From Rhizobium tropici CIAT 899 (GTDB lineage: Bacteria > Pseudomonadota > Alphaproteobacteria > Rhizobiales > Rhizobiaceae), in assembly GCF_000330885.1 (NCBI RefSeq), contig NC_020059.1, positions 1,601,001 to 1,665,000 on the forward strand: a stretch of DNA of 64,000 nucleotides. The letters are read 5' to 3'. A program made the position numbers and the translations under genes. Numbering within the stretch: position 1 is the stretch's first letter; each line of letters starts with the position of its first letter. The notes under the pieces are model-generated. The model was not told where the DNA came from. It made no database searches and saw nothing but the letters and a program-made list of their open reading frames with translations. Shown piece after piece: positions 1 through 9,680 of this stretch.

Positions 1-1714
1 CAAGCACATGGTTCCGCATGGCGACCGTGGCGGCGTGCCGATCGAGCCGCGCCTGACGGAACAGTGGTATGTCGACGCCAAGACGCTCGCCGAACCGGCG
101 ATCGCCTCGGTCCGCGAAGGGCGCACGAAGCTCGTTCCGAAAAGCTGGGATAAGACCTATTACGACTGGATGGAAAACATCCAGCCATGGTGCGTTTCCC
201 GTCAGCTGTGGTGGGGCCATCAGATTCCGGCCTGGTACGGACCCGATGGCCAGGTCTTCGTCGAAAAGACCGAGGAAGAGGCACTGCAGGCTGCGATCCA
301 GCATTATCTGTCGCATGAAGGGCCGATGAAGGCCTATGTCGAGGACCTGTTAGAGAACTTCAAGCCGGGCGAAATCCTGACGCGCGACGAAGACGTGCTC
401 GACACCTGGTTCTCGTCGGCGCTTTGGCCTTTCTCGACGCTCGGCTGGCCGGATGAGACGCCGGAATTGGCTCGCTACTATCCGACGAACGTCCTCGTCA
501 CCGGCTTCGATATCATCTTCTTCTGGGTTGCCCGCATGATGATGATGAGCCTTCACTTCATGAAGGACGAGGGTGGTGAGCCTGTCGAGCCGTTCAATAC
601 GGTCTATGTCCACGCCCTGGTGCGCGACAAGAACGGGCAGAAGATGTCGAAGTCCAAGGGCAACGTCATCGATCCTCTTGAGCTGATCGATCAGTACGGC
701 GCCGATTCACTGCGTTTCACGCTGGCGATCATGGCGGCGCAGGGTCGCGACGTGAAGCTCGATCCTGCCCGCATCGCCGGCTACCGCAATTTCGGCACCA
801 AGCTTTGGAACGCGACGCGCTTTGCCGAAATGAACGGCGCCAAGAGCGACCCGCATTTCGTGCCGGAAGCCGCAGAGCTCACCGTCAACCGCTGGATCCT
901 GACGGAACTGGCGCGCGCGGAGCGTGACGTGACCGAGGCGCTGGAAAGCTTCCGCTTCAATGATGCGGCAGGCGCGCTCTATCGCTTCATCTGGAACCAG
1001 TTCTGCGATTGGTATCTCGAGCTGTTGAAGCCGATCTTCAATGGCGAAGATGAAGGCGCCAAGGCGGAGGCACAATCTTGTGCTGCCTATGTGCTCGAAG
1101 AGACCTACAAGCTGCTGCATCCATTCATGCCCTTCATGACCGAGGAGCTCTGGGCTCATACGGCGGGCGAGGGCAGGGAACGCGACGGCCTGATCTGCCA
1201 TGCGGATTGGCCGGCGCCGTCCTATGCCGACAACGTCGCCGCCGATGAAATCAATTGGCTGATCGATCTGGTCTCCGGCATTCGCTCCGTGCGTTCGGAA
1301 ATGAACGTGCCGCCGGCTGCAACGGCGCCGCTGGTCGTTGTCGATGCCAATAGCCTGACGCGCGAGCGCCTGTTCCGTCATGACGCCGCCATCAAGCGGT
1401 TGGCGCGCGTGGAATCGGTTTCGCTAGCCGATACCGCACCCAAGGGCGCTGCTCAGATCGTCATCGGCGAGGCGACCATCTGCCTGCCGCTCGGCAGCCT
1501 CATCGATCTCTCGGCCGAAAAGGCGCGTCTCGAAAAGGCGATCGCCAAGAACGACCAGGAGATCGCGCGCATCAACGGCAAGCTTTCGAACGAGAAGTTC
1601 GTCGCGAACGCGAATCCGGACGTCGTCGCCGCCGAGCGCGAGCGCCTCGGCGAACTCGAGGGGCAACAGGCGAGCCTCAAGGTGGCGCTGGCCCGGGTAA
1701 GCGAAGCCGGCTGA
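1..1714 (+). CDS. valS: Valyl-tRNA synthetase, C-terminal part (5' truncated by window edge)
   Basis: Class Ia synthetase that charges tRNA-Val with valine and edits Thr-tRNA-Val. The reading frame is open from base 2 and enters at KHMVPHGDRGG, so the HIGH motif and most of the editing domain lie upstream of the window. About 570 residues are visible. KMSKS lies at bases 641-655 and is followed by the anticodon-binding helical domain. The last ~60 residues form a charged coiled coil (the Val-arm, tRNA binding). A good intrinsic terminator follows at 1839-1868, so valS appears to end its transcription unit. Identity is firm from motif order and family-typical sequence. Confidence 0.97.
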   Translation, partial: KHMVPHGDRGGVPIEPRLTEQWYVDAKTLAEPAIASVREGRTKLVPKSWDKTYYDWMENIQPWCVSRQLWWGHQIPAWYGPDGQVFVEKTEEEALQAAIQHYLSHEGPMKAYVEDLLENFKPGEILTRDEDVLDTWFSSALWPFSTLGWPDETPELARYYPTNVLVTGFDIIFFWVARMMMMSLHFMKDEGGEPVEPFNTVYVHALVRDKNGQKMSKSKGNVIDPLELIDQYGADSLRFTLAIMAAQGRDVKLDPARIAGYRNFGTKLWNATRFAEMNGAKSDPHFVPEAAELTVNRWILTELARAERDVTEALESFRFNDAAGALYRFIWNQFCDWYLELLKPIFNGEDEGAKAEAQSCAAYVLEETYKLLHPFMPFMTEELWAHTAGEGRERDGLICHADWPAPSYADNVAADEINWLIDLVSGIRSVRSEMNVPPAATAPLVVVDANSLTRERLFRHDAAIKRLARVESVSLADTAPKGAAQIVIGEATICLPLGSLIDLSAEKARLEKAIAKNDQEIARINGKLSNEKFVANANPDVVAAERERLGELEGQQASLKVALARVSEAG

Positions 1715-1838
1715 GAGGCATTCGCACAAACCAATGTTTTCGCTCAAAGGCGGATGTGCGACCAAATGTGAAAAGCGTCGCAATCGAAGCTGAGACATCG
1801 GCGTCGCGTTAGGAAACAGAGATCGAAGAATCGAAAAA

Positions 1839-1868
1839 GGCATGCGGTATTCGCCGCGTGCCTTTTTT
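1839..1868 (+). terminator. Intrinsic terminator downstream of valS
   Basis: A 9-bp stem (GGCATGCGG with CCGCGTGCC, one G:U pair) with a short loop is followed by a run of six T. Confidence 0.85.
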
Positions 1869-2216
1869 CTATTGCCTCGATTCGATGGAATGAACCGGAT
1901 CTATGCCCCAGATCCGCCGCCAGTTTCGCACAGGCGAAACAGACTACCCCTGAAGCTGTTGGATACGCTCGAAAAGCAAAACTGTTGTCATATTGTAACA
2001 GAATTGTTGCGGTGAAGAATGAGAATCTATCAGGGGCCGAAAATGCTATTTCGAAAGAAAAAATTACCTACACTGATAGATTTTCAGAGGCGGGGTTCGT
2101 TTTCTTACGTAAATCAATCACTCTCTTACATGACCTGTGCTCTTATGCGCCACATTGCCAATTTACGCGATCATCGCAACAATCAAGCCACTGAATGCAC
2201 ATGTGGGGGAGATACA
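1869..2216 (+). other. Intergenic leader upstream of the FadL-like gene
   Basis: This 348-base stretch is more AT-rich than its neighbours. The frame of the next gene stays open back to 2019, but codon use there does not look coding and there is no convincing ribosome site. It most likely holds the promoter and 5' leader of the outer-membrane gene. No conserved motif was recognised. Confidence 0.4.
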
Positions 2217-3476
2217 ATGGCATTTTCTGTTGCGCTGAGGAGCGCATTTACACTCGTTATCAGCTCGTCTTTTGCCGGTGCTGCCTTTGCGGGCGGCCTT
2301 GATCGTGGCGGCTACGACATCGATCTGCTCTTCGACAAGGGCCGCTATGTGTTCGAGTCCGGTGTTACTTACGTCATGCCCGACCGCAAGCTGAAGAATG
2401 CCAAGGACATCAATCCAGCCGATGGCAATCTCAATAACCGCAGCCGTTCGACGGATGCATCGGAAAATTACGCCATTCCCTATGCTGCCTTCAAGATCGG
2501 CATCACCGATGATCTCGACTGCATGGCCGACTATTCGCAGCCTTTCGGCGGCCACCTCAACGAAGGTGCAAATTGGGCCGGCGCCAATAATGAAACCGAA
2601 GTCAAGGTTCGAACGAACAACTATTCAGCCACCTGCTCGTACAAGTTCGATGCGGGTCCGGGGCAACTGCGGCTGATCGGCGGCGGTTTCTATCAGGAAG
2701 TCAGCGGCTACAAGTCGCGCCTCGTTTACGCCACTCCGGCTCTGATTTCTGCCATTTACAATGGCATGGGTTCGCTTGACATCGATGGTCACGGCTGGGG
2801 CTGGCGCGCCGGTATCGCCTACGAAATTCCGGAATATGCCTTCCGTACGAGCCTCGTCTACAATAGCCGGGTCAAATACGACAACCTGAAGGGTAGCGTT
2901 GACCTGACCGAAGTGCCGCCGCCTGTCGTCCCGGGTTTCGGTGGCAAGCTGACATCGGTTTTCGGCTCAGCCGATGCTCCCGATTCCCTGGAATGGAAGG
3001 TACAGACCGGTATCGCGCCTGACTGGCTCGCCTTCGGCTCGGTCAAGTGGACGAACTGGAGCATCCTGCAGAGTATTGCACTCTGCCCCAGCTCCACCCG
3101 CAGCATATCCTGCAGGGCCAACGGTCCGACCGAGCTGACCTCGCTCGACTTGCTGTTCAAAGACGGCTGGACGATCACCGGCGGTGTCGGACACAAGTTC
3201 AACGACAAGTGGAGCGGTGCCGTAAGCCTGACCTGGGATCGCGGCACGAGCGACGGCTATGGCATGAATTCCGATACGTGGACCCTCGGCGCGGGCGTGG
3301 CCTACAAGCCGACCGAGCATGTTCAGTTCAATTTCGGCGGCGCTCTCGGCCTCATGACATCAGGCAAGTCCGGACCGGTCACGCGTGGCGGTGTCGTCTA
3401 TGGCAACGATGCGACCTACAGCTACGGCAATGACTTGGTCGCTGCTCTTCAGACATCGGTGAAAGTCAGCTTCTGA
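2217..3476 (+). CDS. FadL/OMPP1-type outer-membrane transport protein
   Basis: Predicted 419-residue beta-barrel of the OMPP1/FadL/TodX family, which lets hydrophobic compounds such as long-chain fatty acids cross the outer membrane. The chosen ATG has a GGGGGAGA ribosome site 6 bases upstream. It begins an N-terminal signal peptide ending near residue 25 (GAAFA/GG). The in-frame extension back to 2019 would bury this signal. The body is rich in Gly, Asn and aromatic residues, with FGxG-type strands, and the protein ends in phenylalanine (VKVSF), as barrel proteins usually do. A strong terminator follows, so the gene is probably monocistronic. Substrate is not deducible. Confidence 0.8.
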   Translation: MAFSVALRSAFTLVISSSFAGAAFAGGLDRGGYDIDLLFDKGRYVFESGVTYVMPDRKLKNAKDINPADGNLNNRSRSTDASENYAIPYAAFKIGITDDLDCMADYSQPFGGHLNEGANWAGANNETEVKVRTNNYSATCSYKFDAGPGQLRLIGGGFYQEVSGYKSRLVYATPALISAIYNGMGSLDIDGHGWGWRAGIAYEIPEYAFRTSLVYNSRVKYDNLKGSVDLTEVPPPVVPGFGGKLTSVFGSADAPDSLEWKVQTGIAPDWLAFGSVKWTNWSILQSIALCPSSTRSISCRANGPTELTSLDLLFKDGWTITGGVGHKFNDKWSGAVSLTWDRGTSDGYGMNSDTWTLGAGVAYKPTEHVQFNFGGALGLMTSGKSGPVTRGGVVYGNDATYSYGNDLVAALQTSVKVSF

Positions 3477-3529
3477 TGACAAGCCGCTGAATTGAAGGAG
3501 CCTATGAGAGTTCCTTCACTCTATTGTCG

Positions 3530-3566
3530 ACGTCGCGAGCTCTTACGGGTTTCGCGACGTTTTTTA
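3530..3566 (+). terminator. Intrinsic terminator of the FadL-like gene
   Basis: Perfect 9-bp stem (ACGTCGCGA with TCGCGACGT) with a 13-base loop and a T-run at 3560-3565. Confidence 0.85.
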
Positions 3567-4156
3567 TAGGATCGGGAAAAGTGGAGCGTAAACCGGGCCT
3601 TCTGCCTGATTTATGGTTAAAGAAATCTCAAGTCCGATTAAATTTTTGTGACGAATTAGCAACACTCTATTTCAAGACATTGCAGCTACGTGATGAGATT
3701 ACAATTTGTCCATTTCCCGCCACAAATGGGGAGCAGCGATTACGCAGGCATAGGGGCAAGCCTTATAGAAAGTGCGTAAGCGGTTGATGGGTGAACTTCC
3801 ACTTTGGCATAAGCAAAAATCTGGGATCGGAGCCATGATGCTTCCGACACGGGGGAAAAATCGTTGTCTGCCAAGGGAAGTCGTCAGCCGAACGATCTTT
3901 GATTTCCATTATCGGAAGACGATTGCGAACGCTGCTTCGGCGGCGGGACGTGATCGCGGCCGGACAAATGCTGGTTTGGACATAATTGCAAGCTATGCTC
4001 GCAAATGTGGCAAACAGCATCGGTTGGACGCCACAGGAGCCGCCCTCTCGAAGGACGATCCGGTCTCGTGCGCCATCAGGGAAAACATTCGTGAAACTGG
4101 CGGCGTTTGTGAAAGCGCCGTAACAGGTCCGAATGGAGCGAAAGAAATCGACTGTT
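3567..4156 (+). other. Long upstream region of exoR
   Basis: 590 bases separate the terminator from the preferred exoR start. A 130-codon frame (3772-4164) crosses it, but I see neither family resemblance nor a good ribosome site and do not call it a gene. The first ~130 bases are AT-rich, as expected for a promoter. No riboswitch or named operator was recognised. Confidence 0.4.
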
Positions 4157-4960
4157 ATGTTTAAGTCCGAGTTCATATCAGCGAGAGTTATGATGCTCAG
4201 CCTGTCTCTTGCCACTGCGGTGGTGCTGGCAGGGCAAGCCGAAGCATTCGACATCAATGCCGGCGTCACCAAGGAATCGGGTCCGTTCGATCTCTTCAAA
4301 TTCGGCTTCAAGGCCTATAAGAACGGGCAGAAGGAAGAGGCGGTCGAAGCCTATCGGTATGCCGCCGAAAAGGGTCATACAGGCTCCCGCTGGGCTCTCG
4401 CCAACATGTATGCCGATGGCGATGGCGTGACGCAGAACGATTTCGAAGCTTTCAAGATCTATAGCGAGATCGCCCAGCAGGGCGTGGAGCCAGGTTCGGA
4501 AGACACCGGTTTCTTCATCAACGCGCTGCTGGCGCTTGCGAGCTACTACAAAAGCGGCATTCCCAACAGCCCCGTAAAGATCGACCTCAATCAGTCCCGC
4601 CAGCTTTATTTCCAGGTGGCATCCACCTTCGGCGTGCCGGAGGCGCAGTTCCAGCTGGCGCAGATGATGCTATCAGGCGAGGGCGGCGCCACCAACGTTC
4701 AGCAGGCCAAGAAATGGCTGAACCAGGCGCGCAAAAGCGGTCATCCGGGCGCCATGGCCGTTTTTGGCAATCTCCTGTTCCAGGAGGGGCAATCCATTCG
4801 CGGTCTGGCCTTCATGACGGCGGCACTCGACAAGTGCAAGCCGAAGGACTGCAGCTGGATGGAAGACATGCAGGAGCAGGCCTTCTCCATCGCCAATGAG
4901 AACGACCGCCGCGTGGCCGTTTCCATGGCTCATCAGCTCGATGTCGCAGGCCCCGATTGA
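4157..4960 (+). CDS. exoR: ExoR, periplasmic Sel1-repeat regulator of exopolysaccharide synthesis
   Basis: 267-residue protein that closely resembles Sinorhizobium meliloti ExoR, including the mature start FDINAGVTKESGPF. In that family ExoR sits in the periplasm and holds the ExoS/ChvI two-component system off, so it controls succinoglycan, motility and symbiosis; proteolysis relieves the block. Seen here: signal peptide with cleavage after AEA at residue 30, then Sel1-like helical repeats at about 59-105 and 148-215. An in-frame ATG at 4133 with CAGG upstream could add 8 residues; 4157 is preferred by family length. The gene is convergent with xthA. Confidence 0.93.
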   Translation: MFKSEFISARVMMLSLSLATAVVLAGQAEAFDINAGVTKESGPFDLFKFGFKAYKNGQKEEAVEAYRYAAEKGHTGSRWALANMYADGDGVTQNDFEAFKIYSEIAQQGVEPGSEDTGFFINALLALASYYKSGIPNSPVKIDLNQSRQLYFQVASTFGVPEAQFQLAQMMLSGEGGATNVQQAKKWLNQARKSGHPGAMAVFGNLLFQEGQSIRGLAFMTAALDKCKPKDCSWMEDMQEQAFSIANENDRRVAVSMAHQLDVAGPD

Positions 4961-5023
4961 TTGGCATCGCGCCGGGCTTCCGTCCGGAACAGACGGGTGG
5001 CTTTTCCCGATCGGGATTGAAGC

Positions 5024-5815
5024 TTAATTGCTGAAATCCAGGTGAGCGACGACGGGAACGTGGTCGGAAGGTTTTTCCCAGGCGCGCACATGCTTCTCGA
5101 TTGCCGTTCCGGTGAGGCGATCGGTCGCCTCTGGTGACAGCATCAGGTGATCGATGCGGATACCGTTGTTTTTTGGCCAGGCGCCGGCCTGGTAATCCCA
5201 GAATGAGTAAAGCTTGATCGCGTCCGTCGTCGCACGTACGGCATCGGTGAAGCCGAGATGTTCGAGCTGGCGGAAAGCCTGACGCGTCTGCGGCAGGAAG
5301 AGTGCGTCGCTTTCCCAGACCTTGGGGTCGAAACAATCATGCGGCTCGGGGATGACGTTGTAGTCGCCGGCGAGTATCAGGGGCTCTTCAAGAGCCAGGC
5401 GCTCCAGGGCGAATTTGCGCAGGCGCTCCATCCAGGCGAGCTTGTAGGGGTATTTTTCCGTATCGACCGGATTGCCGTTCGGCAGATAAAGGCAGCACAC
5501 CCGCAAGGCACCGTGTCCTTCGACGGAGAACACCGCTTCGATGAAGCGAGCCTGTTCGTCGCTATCGTCCCCCGGCAAGCCGCGCGTCACCTCATCCGGC
5601 TTGGTCTTCGAGAGAATCGCAACGCCGTTGAAGCCCTTTTGCCCATGCGTTTCGACATGATAGCCGAGCGCCTCGATCTCCAGCCTGGGAAATCCTTCAT
5701 CGACGGTCTTGATCTCCTGCAGGCAGACGATGTCCGGGTTCGAGTCCTTCAGCCACTGGCAGAGGTTCTCGATACGCGCTTTGACGCCGTTGATGTTCCA
5801 AGTGGCGATTTTCAT
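5024..5815 (-). CDS. xthA: Exodeoxyribonuclease III (AP endonuclease)
   Basis: 263-residue enzyme of the EEP fold that cuts abasic sites and trims 3' ends in base-excision repair. Motifs seen in order: WNINGVKAR at the start, LQEIK (metal-binding Glu), GDYNVIP (catalytic Asp/Asn), and the C-terminal SDHVPVVAHL with the catalytic Asp-His. Length matches the family. It lies downstream of erpA on the same strand with 129 bases between, and converges on exoR. Confidence 0.95.
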   Translation of the reverse strand: MKIATWNINGVKARIENLCQWLKDSNPDIVCLQEIKTVDEGFPRLEIEALGYHVETHGQKGFNGVAILSKTKPDEVTRGLPGDDSDEQARFIEAVFSVEGHGALRVCCLYLPNGNPVDTEKYPYKLAWMERLRKFALERLALEEPLILAGDYNVIPEPHDCFDPKVWESDALFLPQTRQAFRQLEHLGFTDAVRATTDAIKLYSFWDYQAGAWPKNNGIRIDHLMLSPEATDRLTGTAIEKHVRAWEKPSDHVPVVAHLDFSN

Positions 5816-5944
5816 GGGCGGCTCATTCCTTTGCTTCGCCCTGTTGTATCCGCAGCCGGCCGGCTTGACTACAGCCCATGTGAAAACCGGCCCGGAGCGA
5901 AGGCTCCCGGTCGGTCATCAAATTGTGGAAAAGCTGAGTGAGGA

Positions 5945-6277
5945 TCAGATGGCAAAACTTGTGCCGCAGCCGCAACTTGCGACCGCATTCGGATTCTTGA
6001 TCTGAAAGGATTGGCCGAGAAGATTGTCGACAAAATCGATCTCCGAGCCTGCCATATAGACCAGCGACAGCTGGTCGATCAGGACGGTCGCATTGTTCTT
6101 TTCGACAATGATGTCGTCAGCTTCGGGGCCTTCGACGAGATCGAATTTATAGGAAAAACCCGAACAGCCGCCGCCTTCGACAGCGACGCGAAGAGCGCGC
6201 TTTCCGGCATCCGCGCCGACGATAGCAGCGATTCGCTTGGCCGCGGCATCCGATAGGGTAACACTTGTCTCAGTCAT
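5945..6277 (-). CDS. erpA: A-type iron-sulfur carrier (ErpA/IscA family)
   Basis: 110-residue HesB/IscA-like protein that receives and hands on Fe-S clusters in the cytoplasm. The three conserved cysteines are present: GGGCSGF near residue 38 and SCGCG near the C-terminus. Length and motif spacing fit ErpA, but IscA and ErpA are hard to separate from sequence alone. It is transcribed divergently from dgt and upstream of xthA. Confidence 0.85.
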   Translation of the reverse strand: MTETSVTLSDAAAKRIAAIVGADAGKRALRVAVEGGGCSGFSYKFDLVEGPEADDIIVEKNNATVLIDQLSLVYMAGSEIDFVDNLLGQSFQIKNPNAVASCGCGTSFAI

Positions 6278-6585
6278 ATCTTCCTCCTGCCGGGGTCAAG
6301 ATCCGGAGAGAACCATTAAGCCGTCGAACTTTCAAACGGCTGATATTCGTAGCCTTTAACATGAAAGTCAGGCCGGCGACAGCTATGGTTTCCTGGTTGA
6401 GCCAGACGCCATTTTGCTGTTTTCTTGTCTATAGGTATGAAGGCCGCAAAGCGGCGTCAATGGGCCGGGATGTAGGAAGAGCGGACATATGTCCGCATTG
6501 CCGGGCACGGGCAGGGACCGATTGCAGGGAAACGACTGTCGCGCTGATGGCGGTGCGGTAGCCAAATGCCGGAAATGGATTGATA
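6278..6585. other. Divergent intergenic region between erpA and dgt
   Basis: 308 bases that must hold the promoters of both divergent genes. Short frames cross it but none looks coding. No operator was recognised. Confidence 0.4.
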
Positions 6586-7803
6586 ATGACGATTGATACG
6601 CATGCATTGGGTTTCGGGTACGGGGAAAAGGCAGCCTATGCAACGAATCCCTGGGAATCGCGCGGACGGCTCTACGAAGAAGGGTCGAGCCCGACACGTT
6701 CCGAATTCCAGCGCGACCGCGACCGGATCGTCCATGCGACCGCCTTCCGGCGGTTGAAGCATAAGACGCAGGTCTTCATCGCTCAGGATGGCGACCACTA
6801 CCGCACTCGGCTCACGCATACGATCGAGGTGGCGCAGATCGCCCGCGCCCTGGCGCGAGCCCTGAAGCTGGATGAGGATCTGGCGGAGGGGGTGGCACTT
6901 GTCCACGATTTCGGCCACACGCCTTTCGGTCATACGGGCGAGGATGCACTGCACGAGGTGCTGCTGCCCTATGGCGGCTTCGATCACAACGCCCAATCCC
7001 TGCGCATCGTCACCAAGCTCGAGCGCCGTTATGCTGATTTTGACGGGCTCAACCTCACCTGGGAAACGCTTGAGGGCCTGGTGAAGCACAATGGACCGCT
7101 GATGACGCCTGATGGCAAGGGCATCCAAGGTCCGGTGCCGCGGCCGATCCTCGATTATTGCGAGATCCACGATCTCGAAATCGCCTCCTATGCCAGCCTT
7201 GAAGCGCAGGTTGCCGCGATCGCGGATGACATCGCCTACAATACGCACGACATCGATGACGGCTTGCGCTCCGGCTATCTGACGTTCGACATGCTGGAGG
7301 AGGTGCCGTTTCTTGCCAAGCTGATGACCGAGGTGAGGGCACGTTATCCGCATCTGGAGGCGAGCCGCTTCACGAACGAAATCATGCGCCGGCAGATCAC
7401 CCGCATGGTGGAGGATGTGATCGCCGTTTCGCAGCAGGCGCTCGCTGAAATCAAGCCCCGCAATGTGGCCGACATTCGGGCTGCCGGGCGGATCATCGCG
7501 ACCTTCTCGCCCGAGATGGCCGAAACCGACAAGCTGATCAAGCAGATGCTGTTCAAGCGCATCTACCGTCATCCCGACATCATGCGCATCCGTGCCGGCG
7601 CGGCGCAGATCGTCACGGACCTTTTCCGCGCCTATATGGAAAATCCCAGGGAGATGCAGAGCCATTACTGGGTCGATCATATTGCCGGATTGGCGATCGC
7701 CCCCAAGGCAAGGCATGTCGGAGACTATCTCGCCGGTATGACGGACACCTACGCCATCAGCGCCCACAAGCGCCTGTTTGACCAGACTCCCGATTTGCGG
7801 TAG
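6586..7803 (+). CDS. dgt: dGTP triphosphohydrolase-like HD protein
   Basis: 405-residue HD-domain protein of the dGTPase family, which splits dNTPs to nucleoside and triphosphate and trims nucleotide pools. The metal-binding HD set is visible: [10 protein letters not shown] near residue 75, [12 protein letters not shown] near 105-116, and Asp in [11 protein letters not shown] near 220. ATG at 6586 has TGGA 6 bases upstream; the TTG at 6580 is too close to it. It opens a forward run with argS (43 bases later). Confidence 0.92.
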   Translation: MTIDTHALGFGYGEKAAYATNPWESRGRLYEEGSSPTRSEFQRDRDRIVHATAFRRLKHKTQVFIAQDGDHYRTRLTHTIEVAQIARALARALKLDEDLAEGVALVHDFGHTPFGHTGEDALHEVLLPYGGFDHNAQSLRIVTKLERRYADFDGLNLTWETLEGLVKHNGPLMTPDGKGIQGPVPRPILDYCEIHDLEIASYASLEAQVAAIADDIAYNTHDIDDGLRSGYLTFDMLEEVPFLAKLMTEVRARYPHLEASRFTNEIMRRQITRMVEDVIAVSQQALAEIKPRNVADIRAAGRIIATFSPEMAETDKLIKQMLFKRIYRHPDIMRIRAGAAQIVTDLFRAYMENPREMQSHYWVDHIAGLAIAPKARHVGDYLAGMTDTYAISAHKRLFDQTPDLR

Positions 7804-7846
7804 GCAGCGGCGGCGTCGGGCCGATAGCGGCTCGCGAAGCTAATGC

Positions 7847-9619
7847 ATGGACGATATGATGAACCTTTTCACCGACTTCGAAGTAAGAATTAAGAACGCT
7901 CTCGAACAAATTGATATTGTACGAGAAAAGCGATCTGAGCTCGATTTCGGACGTATCGGCGTGGAGCCGCCGCGCGATGCCACTCACGGCGATGTTGCCA
8001 CCAATGCGGCCATGGTTCTGTCCAAGCCGCTTGGCACGAATCCGCGTGCGCTTGCCGAAATCATCGTCGCCAAGCTGAAGGAAGACGCTGATGTCGCCGA
8101 GGTTTCGGTGGCCGGCCCCGGCTTCATCAATCTCCGTCTTTCGGTCGGCTATTGGCAGCGGCTGCTGTCCACGATGATCGCGGAAGGCGAAAAATTCGGC
8201 CGTTCCAAGCTCGGCGAGGGGCAGAAGGTCAATGTCGAATATGTTTCGGCCAACCCGACCGGGCCGATGCATGTCGGCCACTGCCGCGGCGCCGTCGTCG
8301 GCGATGCGCTGGCAAACCTGCTGGCCTTCTCCGGCTATGAGGTCACCAAGGAATATTACATCAACGATGCCGGCTCGCAGATCGACGTGCTCGCACGCTC
8401 CGTCTTTATTCGCTATCGCGAGGCGCTGGGCGAGCAGGTCGGCGAGATACCCCCGGGCCTTTATCCCGGTGATTATCTCGTTCCGGTCGGTGAAGCGCTT
8501 GCCAAGGAATTCGGCACCAAGCTGCGCGGCATGCCGGAAGAGCAGTGGCTCCCGATCGTCAAGGATCGCGCCATCGACGCAATGATGGCAATGATCAGGG
8601 AAGACCTGGAGGCGCTGAACGTCCATCACGACGTATTCTTCTCCGAGCGCACCCTGCATGCCAATGGTGCGGCACTGATCCGCACCGCGATCAACGATCT
8701 GACGTTCAAGGGCTATGTCTACAAGGGCGCGCTGCCGCCGCCGAAGGGACAGCTGCCGGAAGACTGGGAAGATCGCGAGCAGACGCTCTTCCGCTCGACC
8801 GAGGTGGGTGACGATATCGACCGTCCGCTGATCAAGTCCGATGGTTCCTATACTTACTTTGCCGCCGACGTTGCTTACTTCAAGAACAAGTTCGACCGCG
8901 GCTTCAACGAGATGATCTACATTCTCGGCGCCGACCATGGCGGCTACGTCAAGCGGCTGGAGGCGGTGGCCCGCGGCGTTTCCGATGGCGCTGCGAAGCT
9001 GACGGTGCTTCTGTGCCAGCTCGTCAAGCTGTATCGGAATGGTGAACCGGTGAAGATGTCGAAGCGCTCGGGCGATTTCGTCACCCTGCGCGAAGTCGTC
9101 GATGAAGTCGGCCGCGATTCGGTGCGCTTCATGATGCTTTACCGGAAGAATTCCGAGCCGCTGGACTTCGATTTTGCCAAGGTTACCGAGCAATCGAAGG
9201 ACAATCCGGTCTTCTACGTGCAGTATGCTCATGCCCGCTGCATGTCGGTCTTCCGTCAGGCCAGGGAAGCCTTCCCGGATCTCGATATAGCCTCGCTCGA
9301 TCTGTCGAAAGCTGTCGTCGGCGCGATCTCAGATCCTACTGAATTGCAGTTGGTTGCGAAGATTGCGGAATTCCCGCGAATCATCGAAGCTGCAGCTCAG
9401 TCTCAAGAGCCGCATCGCATCGCTTTTTATCTTTACGATTTGGCCAGTTCCTTCCACGGACACTGGAATAAAGGTAAAGATTTACCGGAATTACGTTTTG
9501 TTAACGATAAGAACCGAGAATTGAGCATTGCCAGACTTGGGCTGGTGTACGCTGTCGCGTCGGTTTTGAAGTCGGGTCTTGGTATAACCGGGACCGCTGC
9601 ACCGGACGAAATGCGATAA
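7847..9619 (+). CDS. argS: Arginyl-tRNA synthetase
   Basis: 590-residue class I synthetase that charges tRNA-Arg. The N-terminal Add1 domain is followed by the HIGH-type motif HVGH at residues 142-145, a KMSKR motif in [13 protein letters not shown], and a DALR-type C-terminal anticodon-binding domain. Three nearby ATG codons (7847, 7856, 7859) could each be the start. It lies between dgt and the SPOR-domain gene on the same strand. Confidence 0.96.
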   Translation: MDDMMNLFTDFEVRIKNALEQIDIVREKRSELDFGRIGVEPPRDATHGDVATNAAMVLSKPLGTNPRALAEIIVAKLKEDADVAEVSVAGPGFINLRLSVGYWQRLLSTMIAEGEKFGRSKLGEGQKVNVEYVSANPTGPMHVGHCRGAVVGDALANLLAFSGYEVTKEYYINDAGSQIDVLARSVFIRYREALGEQVGEIPPGLYPGDYLVPVGEALAKEFGTKLRGMPEEQWLPIVKDRAIDAMMAMIREDLEALNVHHDVFFSERTLHANGAALIRTAINDLTFKGYVYKGALPPPKGQLPEDWEDREQTLFRSTEVGDDIDRPLIKSDGSYTYFAADVAYFKNKFDRGFNEMIYILGADHGGYVKRLEAVARGVSDGAAKLTVLLCQLVKLYRNGEPVKMSKRSGDFVTLREVVDEVGRDSVRFMMLYRKNSEPLDFDFAKVTEQSKDNPVFYVQYAHARCMSVFRQAREAFPDLDIASLDLSKAVVGAISDPTELQLVAKIAEFPRIIEAAAQSQEPHRIAFYLYDLASSFHGHWNKGKDLPELRFVNDKNRELSIARLGLVYAVASVLKSGLGITGTAAPDEMR

Positions 9620-9680
9620 ACGTCACCATTTACCCACATTACGCTGGCATTTGTTGAAGCGTTTTCGAGTGGAACGGGTG

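Noticed and set aside
3772..4164. 130-codon frame upstream of exoR
   Set aside because: No ribosome site, no family resemblance, and codon use unlike neighbours; overlaps the exoR start.
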